A stretch of 64,000 nucleotides of DNA, from assembly GCF_910594005.1 (NCBI RefSeq), contig NC_057815.1:82507552-82571551 (forward strand), in the 5' to 3' direction. Origin of the DNA: Cervus elaphus. Taxonomy: Eukaryota; Chordata; Mammalia; Artiodactyla; Cervidae. The notes under the pieces were generated by a model. The model saw only the letters and a program-made list of their open reading frames with translations. It was not told the DNA's origin and did not search any database. A program made the translations under genes and the position numbers. Positions 43,735 through 55,048 of this stretch are shown in pieces. The stretch's first letter is position 1. Every line of letters begins with the position of its first letter.

Positions 43735-43885
43735 ACATGCATGGCATTGGACAAATTATTTAAATTCTCTGCCTCAGTTTCCACATATTTAAATTAGACA
43801 TAATAATTATTTCTTTTCTGTAGACTTTTATAAGTATTAAAACATGTAAAGAACTAGGGTACAGTAGGGATTTAATAAATTATTT
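43735..43885 (+). repeat. MIR SINE
   Basis: TTGGACAAATTATTTAAATT, CTGCCTCAGTTTCCACATAT, GACATAATAATTATTTCTTT and GGGATTTAATAAATTATT follow the MIR core and tail. Confidence 0.75.
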
Positions 43886-44194
43886 TTAAAATATAAATAT
43901 TGCAGAATTTAGAGGATGAAAAAGAGTTATGAAAGAGGAGTATCAAAATTCCAATAAAGGGAATAAGAAAATAAGCAGTAGACATCATGTCATACTTTAA
44001 AGTCTGAAGGAAATCTGAAATGGTAGAAAACAGGGACAGTGGAGAATAAAAGTGTTAGAAGGTATATCTGTGAGTTTCTTACAGCAGTGATAAGGATTTG
44101 AGTCTCTGTCTGAAGACCACATTATATTCTAAACAAATATAAAGGATCCTAAGAATGGCCTCTTAATATTTTTAAATGGAGCAGTAACATGGTC

Positions 44195-44240
44195 CATATA
44201 TACATACATACATACATACATACATGTTACATACATAGCA
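44195..44240. repeat. (CATA)n microsatellite
   Basis: CATA units with short TATA and GTTA interruptions. Confidence 0.93.
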
Positions 44241-44904
44241 TGTATGGAAGGTGAGTGCAGAGAAAAAGAGAGCAAGTCAGGCAGTCAGGCAAGAAAAGGG
44301 AAATCTATTAGAGGGAAAAGAGAGGGTGACTGGCCCTTAAGGAGAACCAGCATCCTCCTTTTCTGATGGGGTCTTTCTTTCACACCACCAGTGAAAAATT
44401 CTCTGAAGGGATGGTTAATTTTCAACTTATAGTTGAGTCCTATGGCCATGTAGCCAGAGGTCTGGAATCTGGTGGTCTCCTAGCTTTGAGAAGGTAGGCG
44501 CCAATGAGAAAACAGAATGTCATTTGGGCAATTTGGTCAGTTTTAGATCCCTGTGATTTTACTCTTTGTTTTCGAGGTCAACATAATGAGCCATCTTAAC
44601 AATGAGACCCCATGTGGGCCCTATCAATACTTAGTTTAAAGGTAGTCTGTGATCTGGGTAATATTTTGGAGGTGCAAAAGTAGGCCTCACAAGACAAGTT
44701 AGGAAATCAAAATAGTGGAGGTTGAAAGAGATGATTGCAATAGAGATAGAAACATAAAATAGAACTAATCATCTCCCTTTACATCCCTTTTGACATTTTC
44801 TGCTTTTCAGAAAAGTAATAGCTGTTTGCCTACACTAGCCAATTAGGCGTTATCTTAGTATAATACTTTCTGAATATAAAATATGTGTGGTCAGGTTTCT
44901 AAAA
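44241..44904. other. No gene; unrecognised, somewhat GC-richer at 44260-44640
   Basis: The GC-richer part could be an old LTR, but no signal order is convincing. Confidence 0.35.
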
Positions 44905-45005
44905 TGTTACCTCCATAGCAACCCCATGGCACAGGTAATTTTATTATATTGATTCTAATACAAGAAAACTGAACTTCAAACAGAATAAACCCAATCTTGT
45001 CCCAA
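44905..45005 (-). repeat. MIR SINE remnant, minus strand
   Basis: ATGGCACAGGTAATTTTATT, ACAAGAAAACTGAACTTCAA and CAATCTTGTCCCAAC fit the antisense MIR core. Confidence 0.5.
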
Positions 45006-45049
45006 CAAAACCAGTCTAATTAATCACTAAATTTTGTTCATTTTGTATC

Positions 45050-45300
45050 CTAAATATTTTTTAAATAGCGTCTCCTTCCTTCCTCTCCACTGCCAGTAGC
45101 TTGGCTTAAGGTTCTCCAGTACATATGTCAACTTCATTTGAACTGGTGGATTGCCTCTGGCATTGCCACTTCTCCATGCATTCCACATTTGCAGCAGAAT
45201 GATGACCCTAAACATCAAATCTGGGTATCTTCCTCCCCTGCTTTAAAACCCCTGCTGCTTTTCCATTGCTCACAGGTTAGAGAGAAAACTTTTTAGTACT
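45050..45300 (+). mobile_element. L2 LINE 3' region, left part
   Basis: GAATGATGACCCTAAACATC, TTCCTCCCCTGCTTTAAAAC and CTGCTTTTCCATTGCTCACA are L2 3'-end words in order. The element is interrupted by the L1 at 45316-47729 and continues after it. Confidence 0.65.
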
Positions 45301-45315
45301 AAAGAATTTACTCTC

Positions 45316-47729
45316 TTTCAATTGTTATGTGAATATTGAAGAATCCTTGCATCCCTGGCTAAAGCCCACTTGGTTATCATGTATGATATTTTTAATATGT
45401 TGTAGGATTCTGAAAGATAAAAGCCATATGATCATCTCAATAGATGCAGAGAAAACCTTTGACAAAATTCAACATCCATTTATGATAAAAATCCTCCAGA
45501 AAGCAGGCATAGAAGAAACATACCTCAACATAATAAAAGTCATAGATGATAAACTGACAGCAATCAGTATTCACAATGGTGAAAAATTGAAAGCATTTCC
45601 CCTAAAGTCAGGAACAAGACAAGGATGCCCACTCTCACCACTACTATTCAACATAGTTTTGGAAGTTTTAGCCACAGCATTCAGAGAAGAAAAAGAAAAA
45701 AGGAATCCATATTGGAAAAGAAGAAGTAAAACTCTCACTGTTTGTAGAGACATGATCCTCTACATAGAAAACCCTAAAGACTCTACCAGAAAATTACTAG
45801 AGCTAATCAATGAATATAGTAAAGTTGCAGAATATAAAATTAACACACAGAAGTCCCTTGCATTCCTATACACTAACAATGAGAAAACAGAAAGAGAAAT
45901 TAAGGAAATGATTCCATTCACCATTGCAACGAAAAGAATAAAATGCTTAGGAATAAATCTACCTAAAGAAACAAAAGACCTATATATAGAAAACTATAAA
46001 ACACTGATGAAAGAAATAAAAAATGACACATATAGATGGAGAAATATACCATGCTCATGGATCAGAAAAATCAATATAATGAAAATGAGTATACTACCCA
46101 GAGCAATCTATAGATTCAATGCAATCCCTATCAAGCTACCAACAGTATTTTTCAGAGAACTAGAACAAATAATCTCACAATTTGTATGGAAATACAAAAA
46201 ACCTTGAATAGCCAAAGCAATCTTGAGAAAGAAGAATGGAATTGGAGGAGTCAACCTGCCTGACTTCAGACTATATTACAAAGCAACAGTCATCAAGACA
46301 GTATAGTACTGGGATAAAGACAGAAACATAGATCAATGGAACAAAATAGAAAGCCCAGAGATAAATCCACGCACCTGTGGACGGATGCCTTATCTTTGAC
46401 AAAGGAGGCAAGAATATACAATGGAGAAAAGACAATCTCTTTAACAAGTGGTGCTGGGAAAACTGGTCAACCACTTGTAAAAGAAGGAATAAAAGAAGGA
46501 AACTAGAACACTTTCTAACACCATACATAAAAATAAACTCAAAATGGATTAAAGATCTAAATGTAAGACCAGAAACTATAAAACTTCTAGAGGAGAACAT
46601 AGGTAAAACACTCTCTGACATAAATCATAGCAGGATCCTCTGAGACCCACCTCCTAGAGTAACGGAAATAAAAGCAAAAATAAACAAATGGGACCTAATT
46701 AAACTTAAAAGCTTTTGCAAAATGAAGGAAACTATAAGCCAGGTGAAAAGACAGCCTTCAGAATGGGAGAAAATAATAGCAAATGAAGCAACTGACAAAG
46801 AATTAATCTCAAAAATATACAAACAACTCCTGCAACTCAATTCCAGAAAAATAAGCAACCCAATCAAAAAATGGGCCAAAGAACTAAACAGACATCTCAC
46901 ACCCGTCAGAATGTCTGCTGTCAAAAGTCTGCAAACAATAAATGCTGGAGAGGGTGCAGAGAAAAAGGAACCCTCTTACACTGTTGGTGGGAATGCAAAC
47001 TAGTGCAGCCACTATGGAGAACAGTTTGGAGAGTCCTTAAAAAAGCTGGAAGTAGAACTGCCAAACACCCCAGCAATGCCACTGCTGGACATACACACCA
47101 AGGAAACCAGAATTGAAAGAGACATGTGTACCCCAATGTTCATTGCAGCACTGTTTACAATAGCCAGGACATGCAAGCAACCTAGATGTCCATTGGCAGT
47201 CGAATGGATAAGAAAGCAGTGGTACATGTACACAATGGAATGTTACTCAGCTATTAAAATGAATGCATTGAATCAGTTCTAATGAGGTGGATGAAACTGG
47301 AGCCTATTATAAACAGCAAAGTAAGTCAGAAAGAAAAATACCAATACAGTATATTAATGCATATATATGGAATTTAGAAAGATGGTAACAATTACCCTGT
47401 ATGTTAGACAGCAAAAGAGACACAATGTAAATAATAGAATTTTTGACTCTGTGGGAGAAGGCGAGGGTGGGATGATTTGAGAGAATAGCATTGAAACATG
47501 TCTATTATCATATGTGAAATAGATTGCCAGTCAAGATTCGATGCATGAGACAGGGTGCTCAGGGCTGGTGCACAGCGATGACACTGAGGGATGGGATGAA
47601 GAGGGAGGTGGGTGGGAGGGTCAGGATGGGGAACACATGTACACCCATGGCTGATTCATGTAAATGTATGGCAAAAACCACCACACTATTGTAAAGTAAT
47701 TAGCCTCCAATTAAAATTTAAGAAAAAAA
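45316..47729 (+). mobile_element. Ruminant L1 LINE with 5' inversion (twin priming)
   Basis: AAAGAATTTACTCTC at 45301-45315 and 47730-47744 is a perfect 15-bp target duplication. Between them, 45316 to about 45408 is L1 ORF2 in antisense (CTTGCATCCCTGGCTAAAGC), and about 45409-47729 is sense ORF2, 3' UTR and A tail. The sense part starts just upstream of the RT domain: [15 protein letters not shown] holds RT motif A, and [14 protein letters not shown] follows. Two opposite frameshifts around 45690-45755 put the FADD motif out of frame (LTVCRD is read instead). Relative to the copy at 16459, about 110 bp are deleted near 46893. A 292-codon frame (45329-46207) runs straight through the inversion point. 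Confidence 0.95.
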
Positions 47730-47744
47730 AAAGAATTTACTCTC

Positions 47745-48230
47745 ATTTCTTCTCCAGCTTAATCGATCAGCAGCCTCACCCCCAACTTTTGTTTTTCTCC
47801 TCATTCCTCCCACTTTATTACTTTTCCACCAAACAATTGTATTGGTAATGATTTGCAGTAATACACCATACTCTCAGCTGTATTTTTGCTTGCCAGTAAC
47901 CCCGTTTCTCACACTTCCTCATCCGATTTTTTTACTTGGGGAAATCTTTTAGTTAACCAGAGTTTAGTGAAAAATTTTCCTCTTTTGTGAAGCTTCTATT
48001 TCTCAAAAGACTGAATTTATGCTTCCTACATATTCCAATATATTTTATATTTACCTGCATATATTATTGTACTTAATACTATTTATTTCCTGTATATTCT
48101 TCTAGGGATTCTATTCTTACTTTAAATGGTAATTTCTTTGATAACAAGCTGGCATCTATCTCTTTCATCATTGTATTGTCAATGCCTTATGCAATGTATC
48201 TCCTATGGTAGGTACTAATGTATATGTATA
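47745..48230 (+). mobile_element. L2 LINE 3' region, right part
   Basis: CACACTTCCTCATCCGATTT, TTGTGAAGCTTCTATTTCTC, TATTATTGTACTTAATACTA, CAAGCTGGCATCTATCTCTT and CTATGGTAGGTACTAATGTA follow the end of an L2 element, completing the part before the L1. Confidence 0.65.
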
Positions 48231-48454
48231 TACACACATATATATAGTGTATAACTGTAAATGCTTATATGTATATAGTATATAACTGAATATTTCAATT
48301 TGTGAATTAAGATGGCCAAATTAATAATTGAAATAAAGATACAAATAAAATATTTTCTGTATTTGTTTTTCAATGACAATATGAAATGGCACAATATTAG
48401 TGAAGTTAAGAATATTTCCAGGAACATTGTTCATATAACATACACATCTCTACA
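48231..48454. other. No gene; TA-rich patch
   Basis: A TATATA-type microsatellite patch at about 48218-48290, then unrecognised DNA. Confidence 0.5.
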
Positions 48455-48520
48455 GCAGGCTGCAATCCATGGGCTATCAAAGAGTCAGACACAACTGAGC
48501 ATGCACACATGCACACACAC
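48455..48520 (+). mobile_element. Bov-tA 3' tail fragment
   Basis: CAGGCTGCAATCCATGGGCT then AAAGAGTCAGACACAACTGA and a CA-rich end. Head and body are missing. Confidence 0.85.
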
Positions 48521-49534
48521 ATGCGTATAAAGAAATATTAATGTTATAAAAAACAATTAAATACATATTTACTTGACTACCTCTAATAAGATGTACTTTT
48601 TGATTTCTTATTCTATCTAGTTCATGAATCTCTACTTATATGTTATTTAGGCAACTGCAGTGATGACCACCTTTAAATTATTATGCCAGTCTTCATTGTT
48701 ACACAGATACCTTGACTTTTTCTGTTTTTCATTCTACTGATTTAGGGGAAGATTTTATTGTAGCTCCAGATTCATGGCTTTCTGTTTTTATTGGGTTCCT
48801 CTTTCCAGACACAAGATCCATATAATCAATCATGTTTATTGGTCTTTAACCCCAGCACTTCATAATTTGATTGCTAAAAATGCTCTGATTTCCCTGGAAC
48901 AGGCATATTTTTTTAAATATGTTCCTTGACTCAATGGACACGAGCATAAAGTGGCGTGAACAGGAGGGTAACATGGAGAGACAGCATGTTTGGCATTAGA
49001 AGTAGCAGCATCAGGAGTCTCAGCAAGGGGACAGTATTTCCAGGCACTTCCCAAACATCATGTCATGAGTCCAACCTGTTTCGGTCTCTCCTGCCTAGGG
49101 AGGCTGGTTCTTGATTAATACCACGTCAAGTGTTTTGTCCTTGCAAGGTTTTACTTAGCAAGCCTGAGGTTAAAGATGACTTTTCCTTTTATCTGTGAAT
49201 ATTTTATCTCCCATTTATAGATGGAGCACCTTTTTCCCCACAGGGAAATCCCAGTATGCTAAATCTCTATTGATTTAACTGTTGTCTATTAAAAAGGATT
49301 AGATAAACACAATGAATTATAGACGAAGGTAAAATAATTTATGCTCGATGTCCCTGCCTAAGAGTCAAATTGAGTTCCTGATCTAGAGTGGGGTTTTTAA
49401 CATGCAAATAATTGTATTTGTTCACTCAAGCCATGAAAACATGTCCCAGTATTATGACCTTTATAGCAATGACATAAGTTAGGCAGAGTAGTTATATGGT
49501 GCACATAAGCAGGAGTCCAGATGTCAGGGTATTG
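48521..49534. other. No gene; 1 kb unrecognised
   Basis: Nothing supported; the frames present have no motifs. Confidence 0.4.
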
Positions 49535-49625
49535 GGTTTATGGCAAATGCCACCTCTGACTATGTAACCTTGGCCAGCTCACTCAAATGTTCTGAGCCTC
49601 AATTACCTTTGTAATAATTGGCTAT
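49535..49625 (+). repeat. MIR SINE core
   Basis: GCCACCTCTGACTATGTAAC, CTTGGCCAGCTCACTCAAAT and TCTGAGCCTCAATTACCTTT match the MIR core well. Confidence 0.78.
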
Positions 49626-49873
49626 GTTCCTGTTGTCAGTAACATACAGATACAGTTTATCTTTGATGATGAGAGCTTATTGTAAGGCTGTGTGATGAAA
49701 TGACATGGAATAGGAAATTGTTAGCATTTTAGCCCTAATCCTGGAACTTCAAAACTAGAATGATGTAGTTAAAAGTAAAATAGAAAATTAAGCATCAAAT
49801 AAGATAAAAACAGATGTAGTATTTCATACTCTCCATGTGAACCTATTATTGTTATTGTCAAGATATATCATAT

Positions 49874-50094
49874 GGGCTTCCAGGGTGGCACAGTGGTAGA
49901 GAATACACCTGCCAATGCAAGAGACGCAGGAGAGGCAGTTTTGACCCCTGGGTCAGGAAGATCCCCTGGCAGAGGAAATGGCAACCCTCTCCAGTATTCT
50001 TCCCTGGGAAATCTCATGGACAGAGGAGCCTGTGGGTTATAGTCCATGGCATCATAAAGAGCCAAATATGACTAAGCAACTGAACATGAACAGA
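49874..50094 (+). mobile_element. Bov-tA SINE
   Basis: Head GGGCTTCCAGGGTGGCACAG to tail AAATATGACTAAGCAACTG. GATATATCATATG and GATATCTTATG on the two sides may be an imperfect target duplication. Confidence 0.92.
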
Positions 50095-50884
50095 CGATAT
50101 CTTATGAGTAGTTAAGTTTCTCGCCATCCAGTGTTAATCACACCAATTAGAAATTATTTTGGACAAAGCTGCCTCAAAGGCAAGTGGATCTGTGTAACTA
50201 GGTTCACTTTAGTTCACAAACCAATTCTTGCTATAATCAATAGTGGCTAAAGCAGTAGTTTTAAATTCATTAGATGATCATGATATACCATTCTAATTTG
50301 TTTAAAAAAAGCATTTGGGGGAAATTTCTTCAGGAGAGATATGAGAATATTTTTCTTTAGATGAAAGTATCAAGCCTATAGGTTTGCCATTAAGATTTAC
50401 ATATATGGAAACTGTGAAATATTAAGTAAAATCAATTATTATATGATGATAAACAAGAGAACTTTTAGAATTTTTTGTGTTTTCTAATGTATTATGAATT
50501 ATTATCTGTGGTAAAGATACTTTAGCTAGCTAATTAAAATATAGTCAAGTATTAATTATTAAGATCTCAATTAGAATCAGAATCAGTTTTCAAGTGAAAA
50601 ATATTCTGTGGAAATCAATCATGTGATGTCAATTGCCCAGTCTAGTCAATTGTCTTTATTCATGGTTTCTTTATTTGCAAATTCATCCTGAAATTTATTT
50701 GGAACTCTAAAATTAATCGAGTTGGCACTTTCAAGTCATTCACAAACATGGACAGAGTGAGGAAAACTTTGAGTTGTTCTGGGGGTGCATTTCCAGGTGA
50801 GACCAAACAAGACAACTCTTGACTTCTTTTTACAGCTTTCATACTGTAAGCAAAGATCTTGCTTGCAATTCATTCATTGTCATC
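50095..50884. other. No gene; unrecognised
   Basis: The part from about 50640 may already belong to the Tigger element that follows, but its words are too eroded to tell. Confidence 0.35.
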
Positions 50885-51360
50885 TTTTTTTTTTTTTAAT
50901 TTTTGTGCTTTTTCTTGATAACTTTGTCATTTAAAGTGGCCCCCAGATTTAGTGCTGAAGTGCTATCTGGTGTTCCTAAGTTGTTAACAGTGTTCCTTCT
51001 TGTTCACAGCAAGAAGGCTATGATATGCCTTACATACAAAATAAGCATATTAAATAAATTTTGTCCAGGCATGAGTTATGGCACCCTTGGCTGTGAATCC
51101 AGTGTTGACAAATCAGCAGTATATATTTAACAAGGGTCTTTTAATAGAAACCCATGTAAAATAAAGTTCTATATTGATTGGTCAATGAAAATGTTGTGAC
51201 CAGAGCCTCATAAGAACCTAATCCTGTATTTTCCCCATCAAAAATGATTCGAGATTCACTAACCCAGTGTTTGCAGTGACTTTTTAGAACATTACTACCA
51301 AACATTTTAAAACCTTGAGTATATTTATTTCTCCTACTCAGTTTTATGGTCCTACATGGC
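50885..51360 (+). mobile_element. Tigger (pogo-type) DNA transposon remnant with transposase N terminus
   Basis: The frame over 50903-51130 reads FSAEVLSGVPK, then KKAMICLTYKISILNKF and GMSYGTLGCESSVDKSAVYI. This is the helix-turn-helix N terminus of a Tigger-type transposase, with an insertion of about 30 bp (LLTVFLLVHS) after VPK. The frame stops at TAA right after YI, and the sequence passes directly into Tigger 3'-terminal words (AATGAAAATGTTGTGACCAG, CAGTGTTTGCAGTGACTTTT). The DDE catalytic domain is therefore absent, as in internally deleted non-autonomous copies. Confidence 0.75.
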
Positions 51361-52449
51361 ATAAAATGAGAGAGGGAGCAAATGTGTGATTTGTAGAAGA
51401 AATTTACCCTGAAGGACTAAGATATAGCCTTAGTTTATGTAACAGCAACACCCTGGCAGAAATCATAGCAACACTCCAGCAGAAATCATAGTCATGAAAG
51501 GAAACTTTGGGGAGAGACAGACCAGAACAAGACAGAGTGAAGAGTGGGGAATGAATCCTCCTCCTCACTGATCATGTTCCAATAAGACTTCGTGTAGAAC
51601 TCAATGATGGAGCTGTGTTTCAAGTATTTGTCTGTCTCACCTAAGAGACTACAGACTTCTTCACAGAAGAGAGTCTACCTATCTTATAAAATCTGCAGAT
51701 ATGCAAGACCATACTAAGATAGAAGTGAAAGAAGCATTATCAGCCAAGTCATTATCTACAGTTCAGTGACTCTTGCTTTGCCTGCTAAAGTCGTCCCACA
51801 AATGTGTCTAAGAATCCTGGTGGATGTTATTCATGAGCTCATTAACACTTCTGGCTCACTAGGGTTGACACGAGGCCTCATTCATTTATTGTTTGGTTGT
51901 TTGGCTCAATCCTCTGTCCCTGGGTATCATCCTGTCTGTTGACTCTGCCCAGTTTTCTCACATCACTACAGATTCTGCTGATTACTGACCTATCTATCAC
52001 TAATACTGTTCTGTCTAGGTAGTATCACCCCATCCTGGGAACAGTTCGCAAACTGACTGAAAACCTCCACTATTCTCTATATTGGACACTGTCCCTCTGT
52101 TTCCTGGGAACTGTCTGATACCTTTCCCAGAGAAACCCTGTAGGTATCATGTTTGAGTGATATTCTATATTGCTGTTGATGTACAATTCATCTCTGGTTT
52201 ATTTTATGCACCCAGTTAATTAGGAAACATAGACTTGCTTCTTGAATCCCAGTCTTATAGAGTTTTCAGTTAAAAAAAAAAAAAAAAAAGTCCTTTTACT
52301 CATATGGCCCTCTCACCAGAACTCAGCAGAAGTTTATGGAGTATTGACAGTGAAAACAAATTGTTTAACACCATGCTCTGCAGAGAAATTTTTTTCCAGC
52401 CCTGGGTTATGACATCCTGCTTCTGGCCCAAAATTATATATATTGTGTT
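51361..52449. other. No gene; unrecognised, with a 24-bp repeat and an A run
   Basis: An imperfect 24-bp tandem repeat (AGCAACACCCTGGCAGAAAT and AGCAACACTCCAGCAGAAAT) lies at 51444-51490. An 18-A run sits at about 52272-52289. The mixed-GC stretch 51500-52150 could be an old LTR, not assignable by eye. Confidence 0.4.
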
Positions 52450-52570
52450 CAAGAGTGTAGGTTCTCAGCCTTTCTGACTCGACACTGACTCCACAACATT
52501 TCTGTTGAATGATCTTCAGCAAATTATTCAATTTCCTTGGGCCTCCCATTCCATATATATAAAATCAGTA
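52450..52570 (+). repeat. MIR SINE
   Basis: CAAGAGTGTAGGTTCTCAGC, GAATGATCTTCAGCAAATTA and TTCAATTTCCTTGGGCCTCC follow the MIR order. Confidence 0.7.
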
Positions 52571-53044
52571 TTACAGTGTAATCACCAGGGTATCATCTGC
52601 CATCTAGTCTATTGGGATTGTCTAGCATGTATACATCAGTTACACTTAAATAAAACTGGAATTATTAAACACTCAGTGAAATTTAGTTATTTTTCCTTTG
52701 AGATGTATTCTCACCTCATACAAATTGACGTGAATTAGATTTACCTCTTAAATTTTTTCGACAAGTCCAGATATGTCTTAATAGTAGGCTGGATCTTTCA
52801 TTGCCTGATACAATCCTAATCTTTCAGTACACTGCAGTTTTAGCACATTTAAGTAGTAGTTCAGGAGACATTTGTTGAATAAATAATAAAAAGAGTTTAA
52901 GGCATTGAAATACACAAAAAAGGGAATATGCCACTAATACACAGTAGTGATTTCAGTTGGAGAAAGACAGGAGAGCTTAATTATGCCTAAGGAAAAGCAA
53001 AATGCCTCATAACATTTCTTAAATGAAAAATAACATACACTTAC
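52571..53044. other. No gene; unrecognised
   Basis: A short MIR or L2-like tail word (TTTGTTGAATAAATAA) lies near 52870; nothing more. Confidence 0.35.
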
Positions 53045-53190
53045 TGAGTAACTTTTCCTGCCATGTACTGACATATATTATCTCCTTTAACAGTCCTGTA
53101 TTTGTATGTTCTGTTCACTTTTCCCACTTGTGGATGAAAAAATTAAGAAAGAGAAGAAGTGAGTTTGTCAGGGTGACACAGGTAATACGG
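53045..53190 (-). repeat. MIR SINE, minus strand
   Basis: ACATATATTATCTCCTTTAA, GTGGATGAAAAAATTAAGAA and TCAGGGTGACACAGGTAATA are antisense MIR words in order. Confidence 0.7.
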
Positions 53191-53254
53191 GGTAGGGTGG
53201 GGATCACATCTTGATAATCTTAACATAAGAGTGTCGCCATTTTTAAAGAATCTT

Positions 53255-53340
53255 TCTAATTTTTTAAAAATTTTTTGAAGTATAATTGATATACAGTGTT
53301 GTGTTAATTACTGCTACATAGCAAAGTGACTCAGTTACAT
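53255..53340 (-). mobile_element. L1 3' UTR fragment, minus strand
   Basis: GAAGTATAATTGATATACAG, then TGCTACATAGCAAAGTGACT, is the antisense L1 3' UTR. Only about 85 bp remain. Confidence 0.65.
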
Positions 53341-53474
53341 TCTAACATCATGTTCTTAATCACATTCTTAACAGAAGAAAAAGGTGAATGAATGAGGTAA
53401 ATGAGTGAATGAGAATTTAACAGGCATTGTAGATATTAAGGTGTAAGCCCTTTTTGCATCAACTTGATGGATTT

Positions 53475-53665
53475 GAAAACCAGTTACCTCATTAGTTCAA
53501 TGAGTAGTTAACTCATTTTTCTGTGCCTGTTTCCTGACCTATCAAACAGCGACAAACATGATATGTATGTAACCAATTACTATGAGGTTTAAATGGAATA
53601 ATAATATAAAAGACTTATCTGTCTGGCAGATGGTATAGTGTTTAATAAATAGCTACAACTATCAT
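53475..53665 (+). repeat. MIR SINE remnant
   Basis: ACTATGAGGTTTAAATGGAA and GGCAGATGGTATAGTGTTTA, then ATAAATAGCTACAACTATC, match the second half of MIR. Confidence 0.6.
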
Positions 53666-54160
53666 TATTTTTCTAGCTCTTAATTTTGTTACTTATATTT
53701 CTTAGTTTAATATTTTACTTACTTAAGGATGAGTTGAAACAAATGGGAATCATTATACACATTTAAATTAAATGTTATCCTATCAGATTAGTTCTAAAAT
53801 AGTTTGGTGGGCAAAAATATAAACTTCACTTCCTTGGAATGTTAGTGTAAATGAAACCTTTCATTATCTAATTATTTTAGAGAAAGGAGCGTTCTTTTCC
53901 ATTTTTATGGAGGCAGGTGTAAAAACAGAAGAATTACAGTCATACTGTTAGGATACAACTTGCTTTTGAAAGAGTTAGGAGAAGAAATCAGTTTCTTCTG
54001 AGAAATTTTTGTGTGAGAATAATAGCAAAACCCTAAGATGTCTTCTTTTTTATGGTCATGACTGTGCCTACAATGGCACCTTAAATAACACATTTTACAA
54101 AAATAGATTGAAAGAGAATGTATTTTCTCCTGAGAATTATACAGAACAAGAGAATATTTA
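53666..54160. other. No gene; unrecognised
   Basis: Nothing supported. Confidence 0.4.
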
Positions 54161-54400
54161 TTATCTGTTGTTGGTATTTTGATCATTTTCCTTTACAGTG
54201 TAGACAGTGGCAAAGATGCCAACTTGCAACAAATAGTTGAAAACGTTTTCTGGTTTAGAGCAGTAAGGCAATTGTTCCAAGATTTTCTGAATGTGGCCTG
54301 CAGAAATAAGCAGCTCTTTCATGGCAGATAGATTGTGACGATTATTCTTCAGCTCCTGTTGTAAAATTGTACTATAATTGATTTTTTTTTCTAAGTTCAC
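54161..54400 (-). other. Unidentified 79-codon open frame, possible exon or pseudogene piece
   Basis: On the minus strand the frame reads INYSTILQQELKNNRHN, then AMKELLISAGHIQKILEQL and CSKPENVFNYLLQ. It is mixed and mildly amphipathic, with helix-forming Leu/Glu/Lys, and unlike the Ile/Phe/Tyr-rich frames around it. GT dinucleotides in CAAGTTGGC and CTGTAAAGG could be splice donors, and ATTATAG near the start could be an acceptor. I do not recognise the family. A chance frame is the default explanation. Confidence 0.2.
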
Positions 54401-54646
54401 ATATACTTAACTAATAGACTTGTATATAAATGGATGTTCTAATTTGAATTCTAAATCATGAATGGAGACCAATTAAAAAAAAATGCAAATTCTTCTCAAG
54501 TCTGTAACTGAGTCCTTATTATACCTAATCTTCAAGATCTTCACAATCACAGTCTAAGTTTGTTTATAAATATGTTTACTTAGCACTCTTTTTATACCAC
54601 TAGTTGTCAGTTATATTCAAATAGTTTATTTCCTTTACTCTAGGAG

Positions 54647-54694
54647 AACCCTGCTTGGCAGGTGGATTCTTTACCACTGAGCCACCTGGAAAGC
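54647..54694 (-). mobile_element. Bov-tA head fragment, minus strand
   Basis: GGCAGGTGGATTCTTTACCA then CTGAGCCACCTGGAAAGCCC is the antisense tRNA-derived head. The rest is missing. Confidence 0.85.
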
Positions 54695-55048
54695 CCATAT
54701 GTATATAGGCAACATATTATTACTAAAAGTATATATGTTCTGGAAGCCTATACCATTCTATATCTTGATCAAGGCAGAGCTGACCCCTTGTATCACTGAT
54801 ATGATGCTTTAATAATCAAAACACTTTATCTGTTAAGGTATGGATAAACCTCTCTTAGGAAGAGCAGTTACTTCTGTATGAATCAATACATGATGAGGCG
54901 TATGCAGATAAATTAAAGAAGTGATAGTAATATGAAGACAGATCAAAGCAAAATGAGGAAATAAAGAGTGGTAGAGTTGTGGTGACTTTTCTGTTTTGCA
55001 TAACATTGTCAGGGAGCACCTCTTTGAGTAGGTGATATTTAAGGAGAT
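54695..55048. other. No gene; unrecognised
   Basis: Nothing supported. The minus-strand frame crossing this stretch starts in BovB antisense sequence. Confidence 0.4.

Noticed and set aside
45329..46207. 292-codon open frame as a novel RT-bearing gene
   Set aside because: It is L1 ORF2 with a start supplied by inverted L1 sequence, and the catalytic FADD is out of frame.
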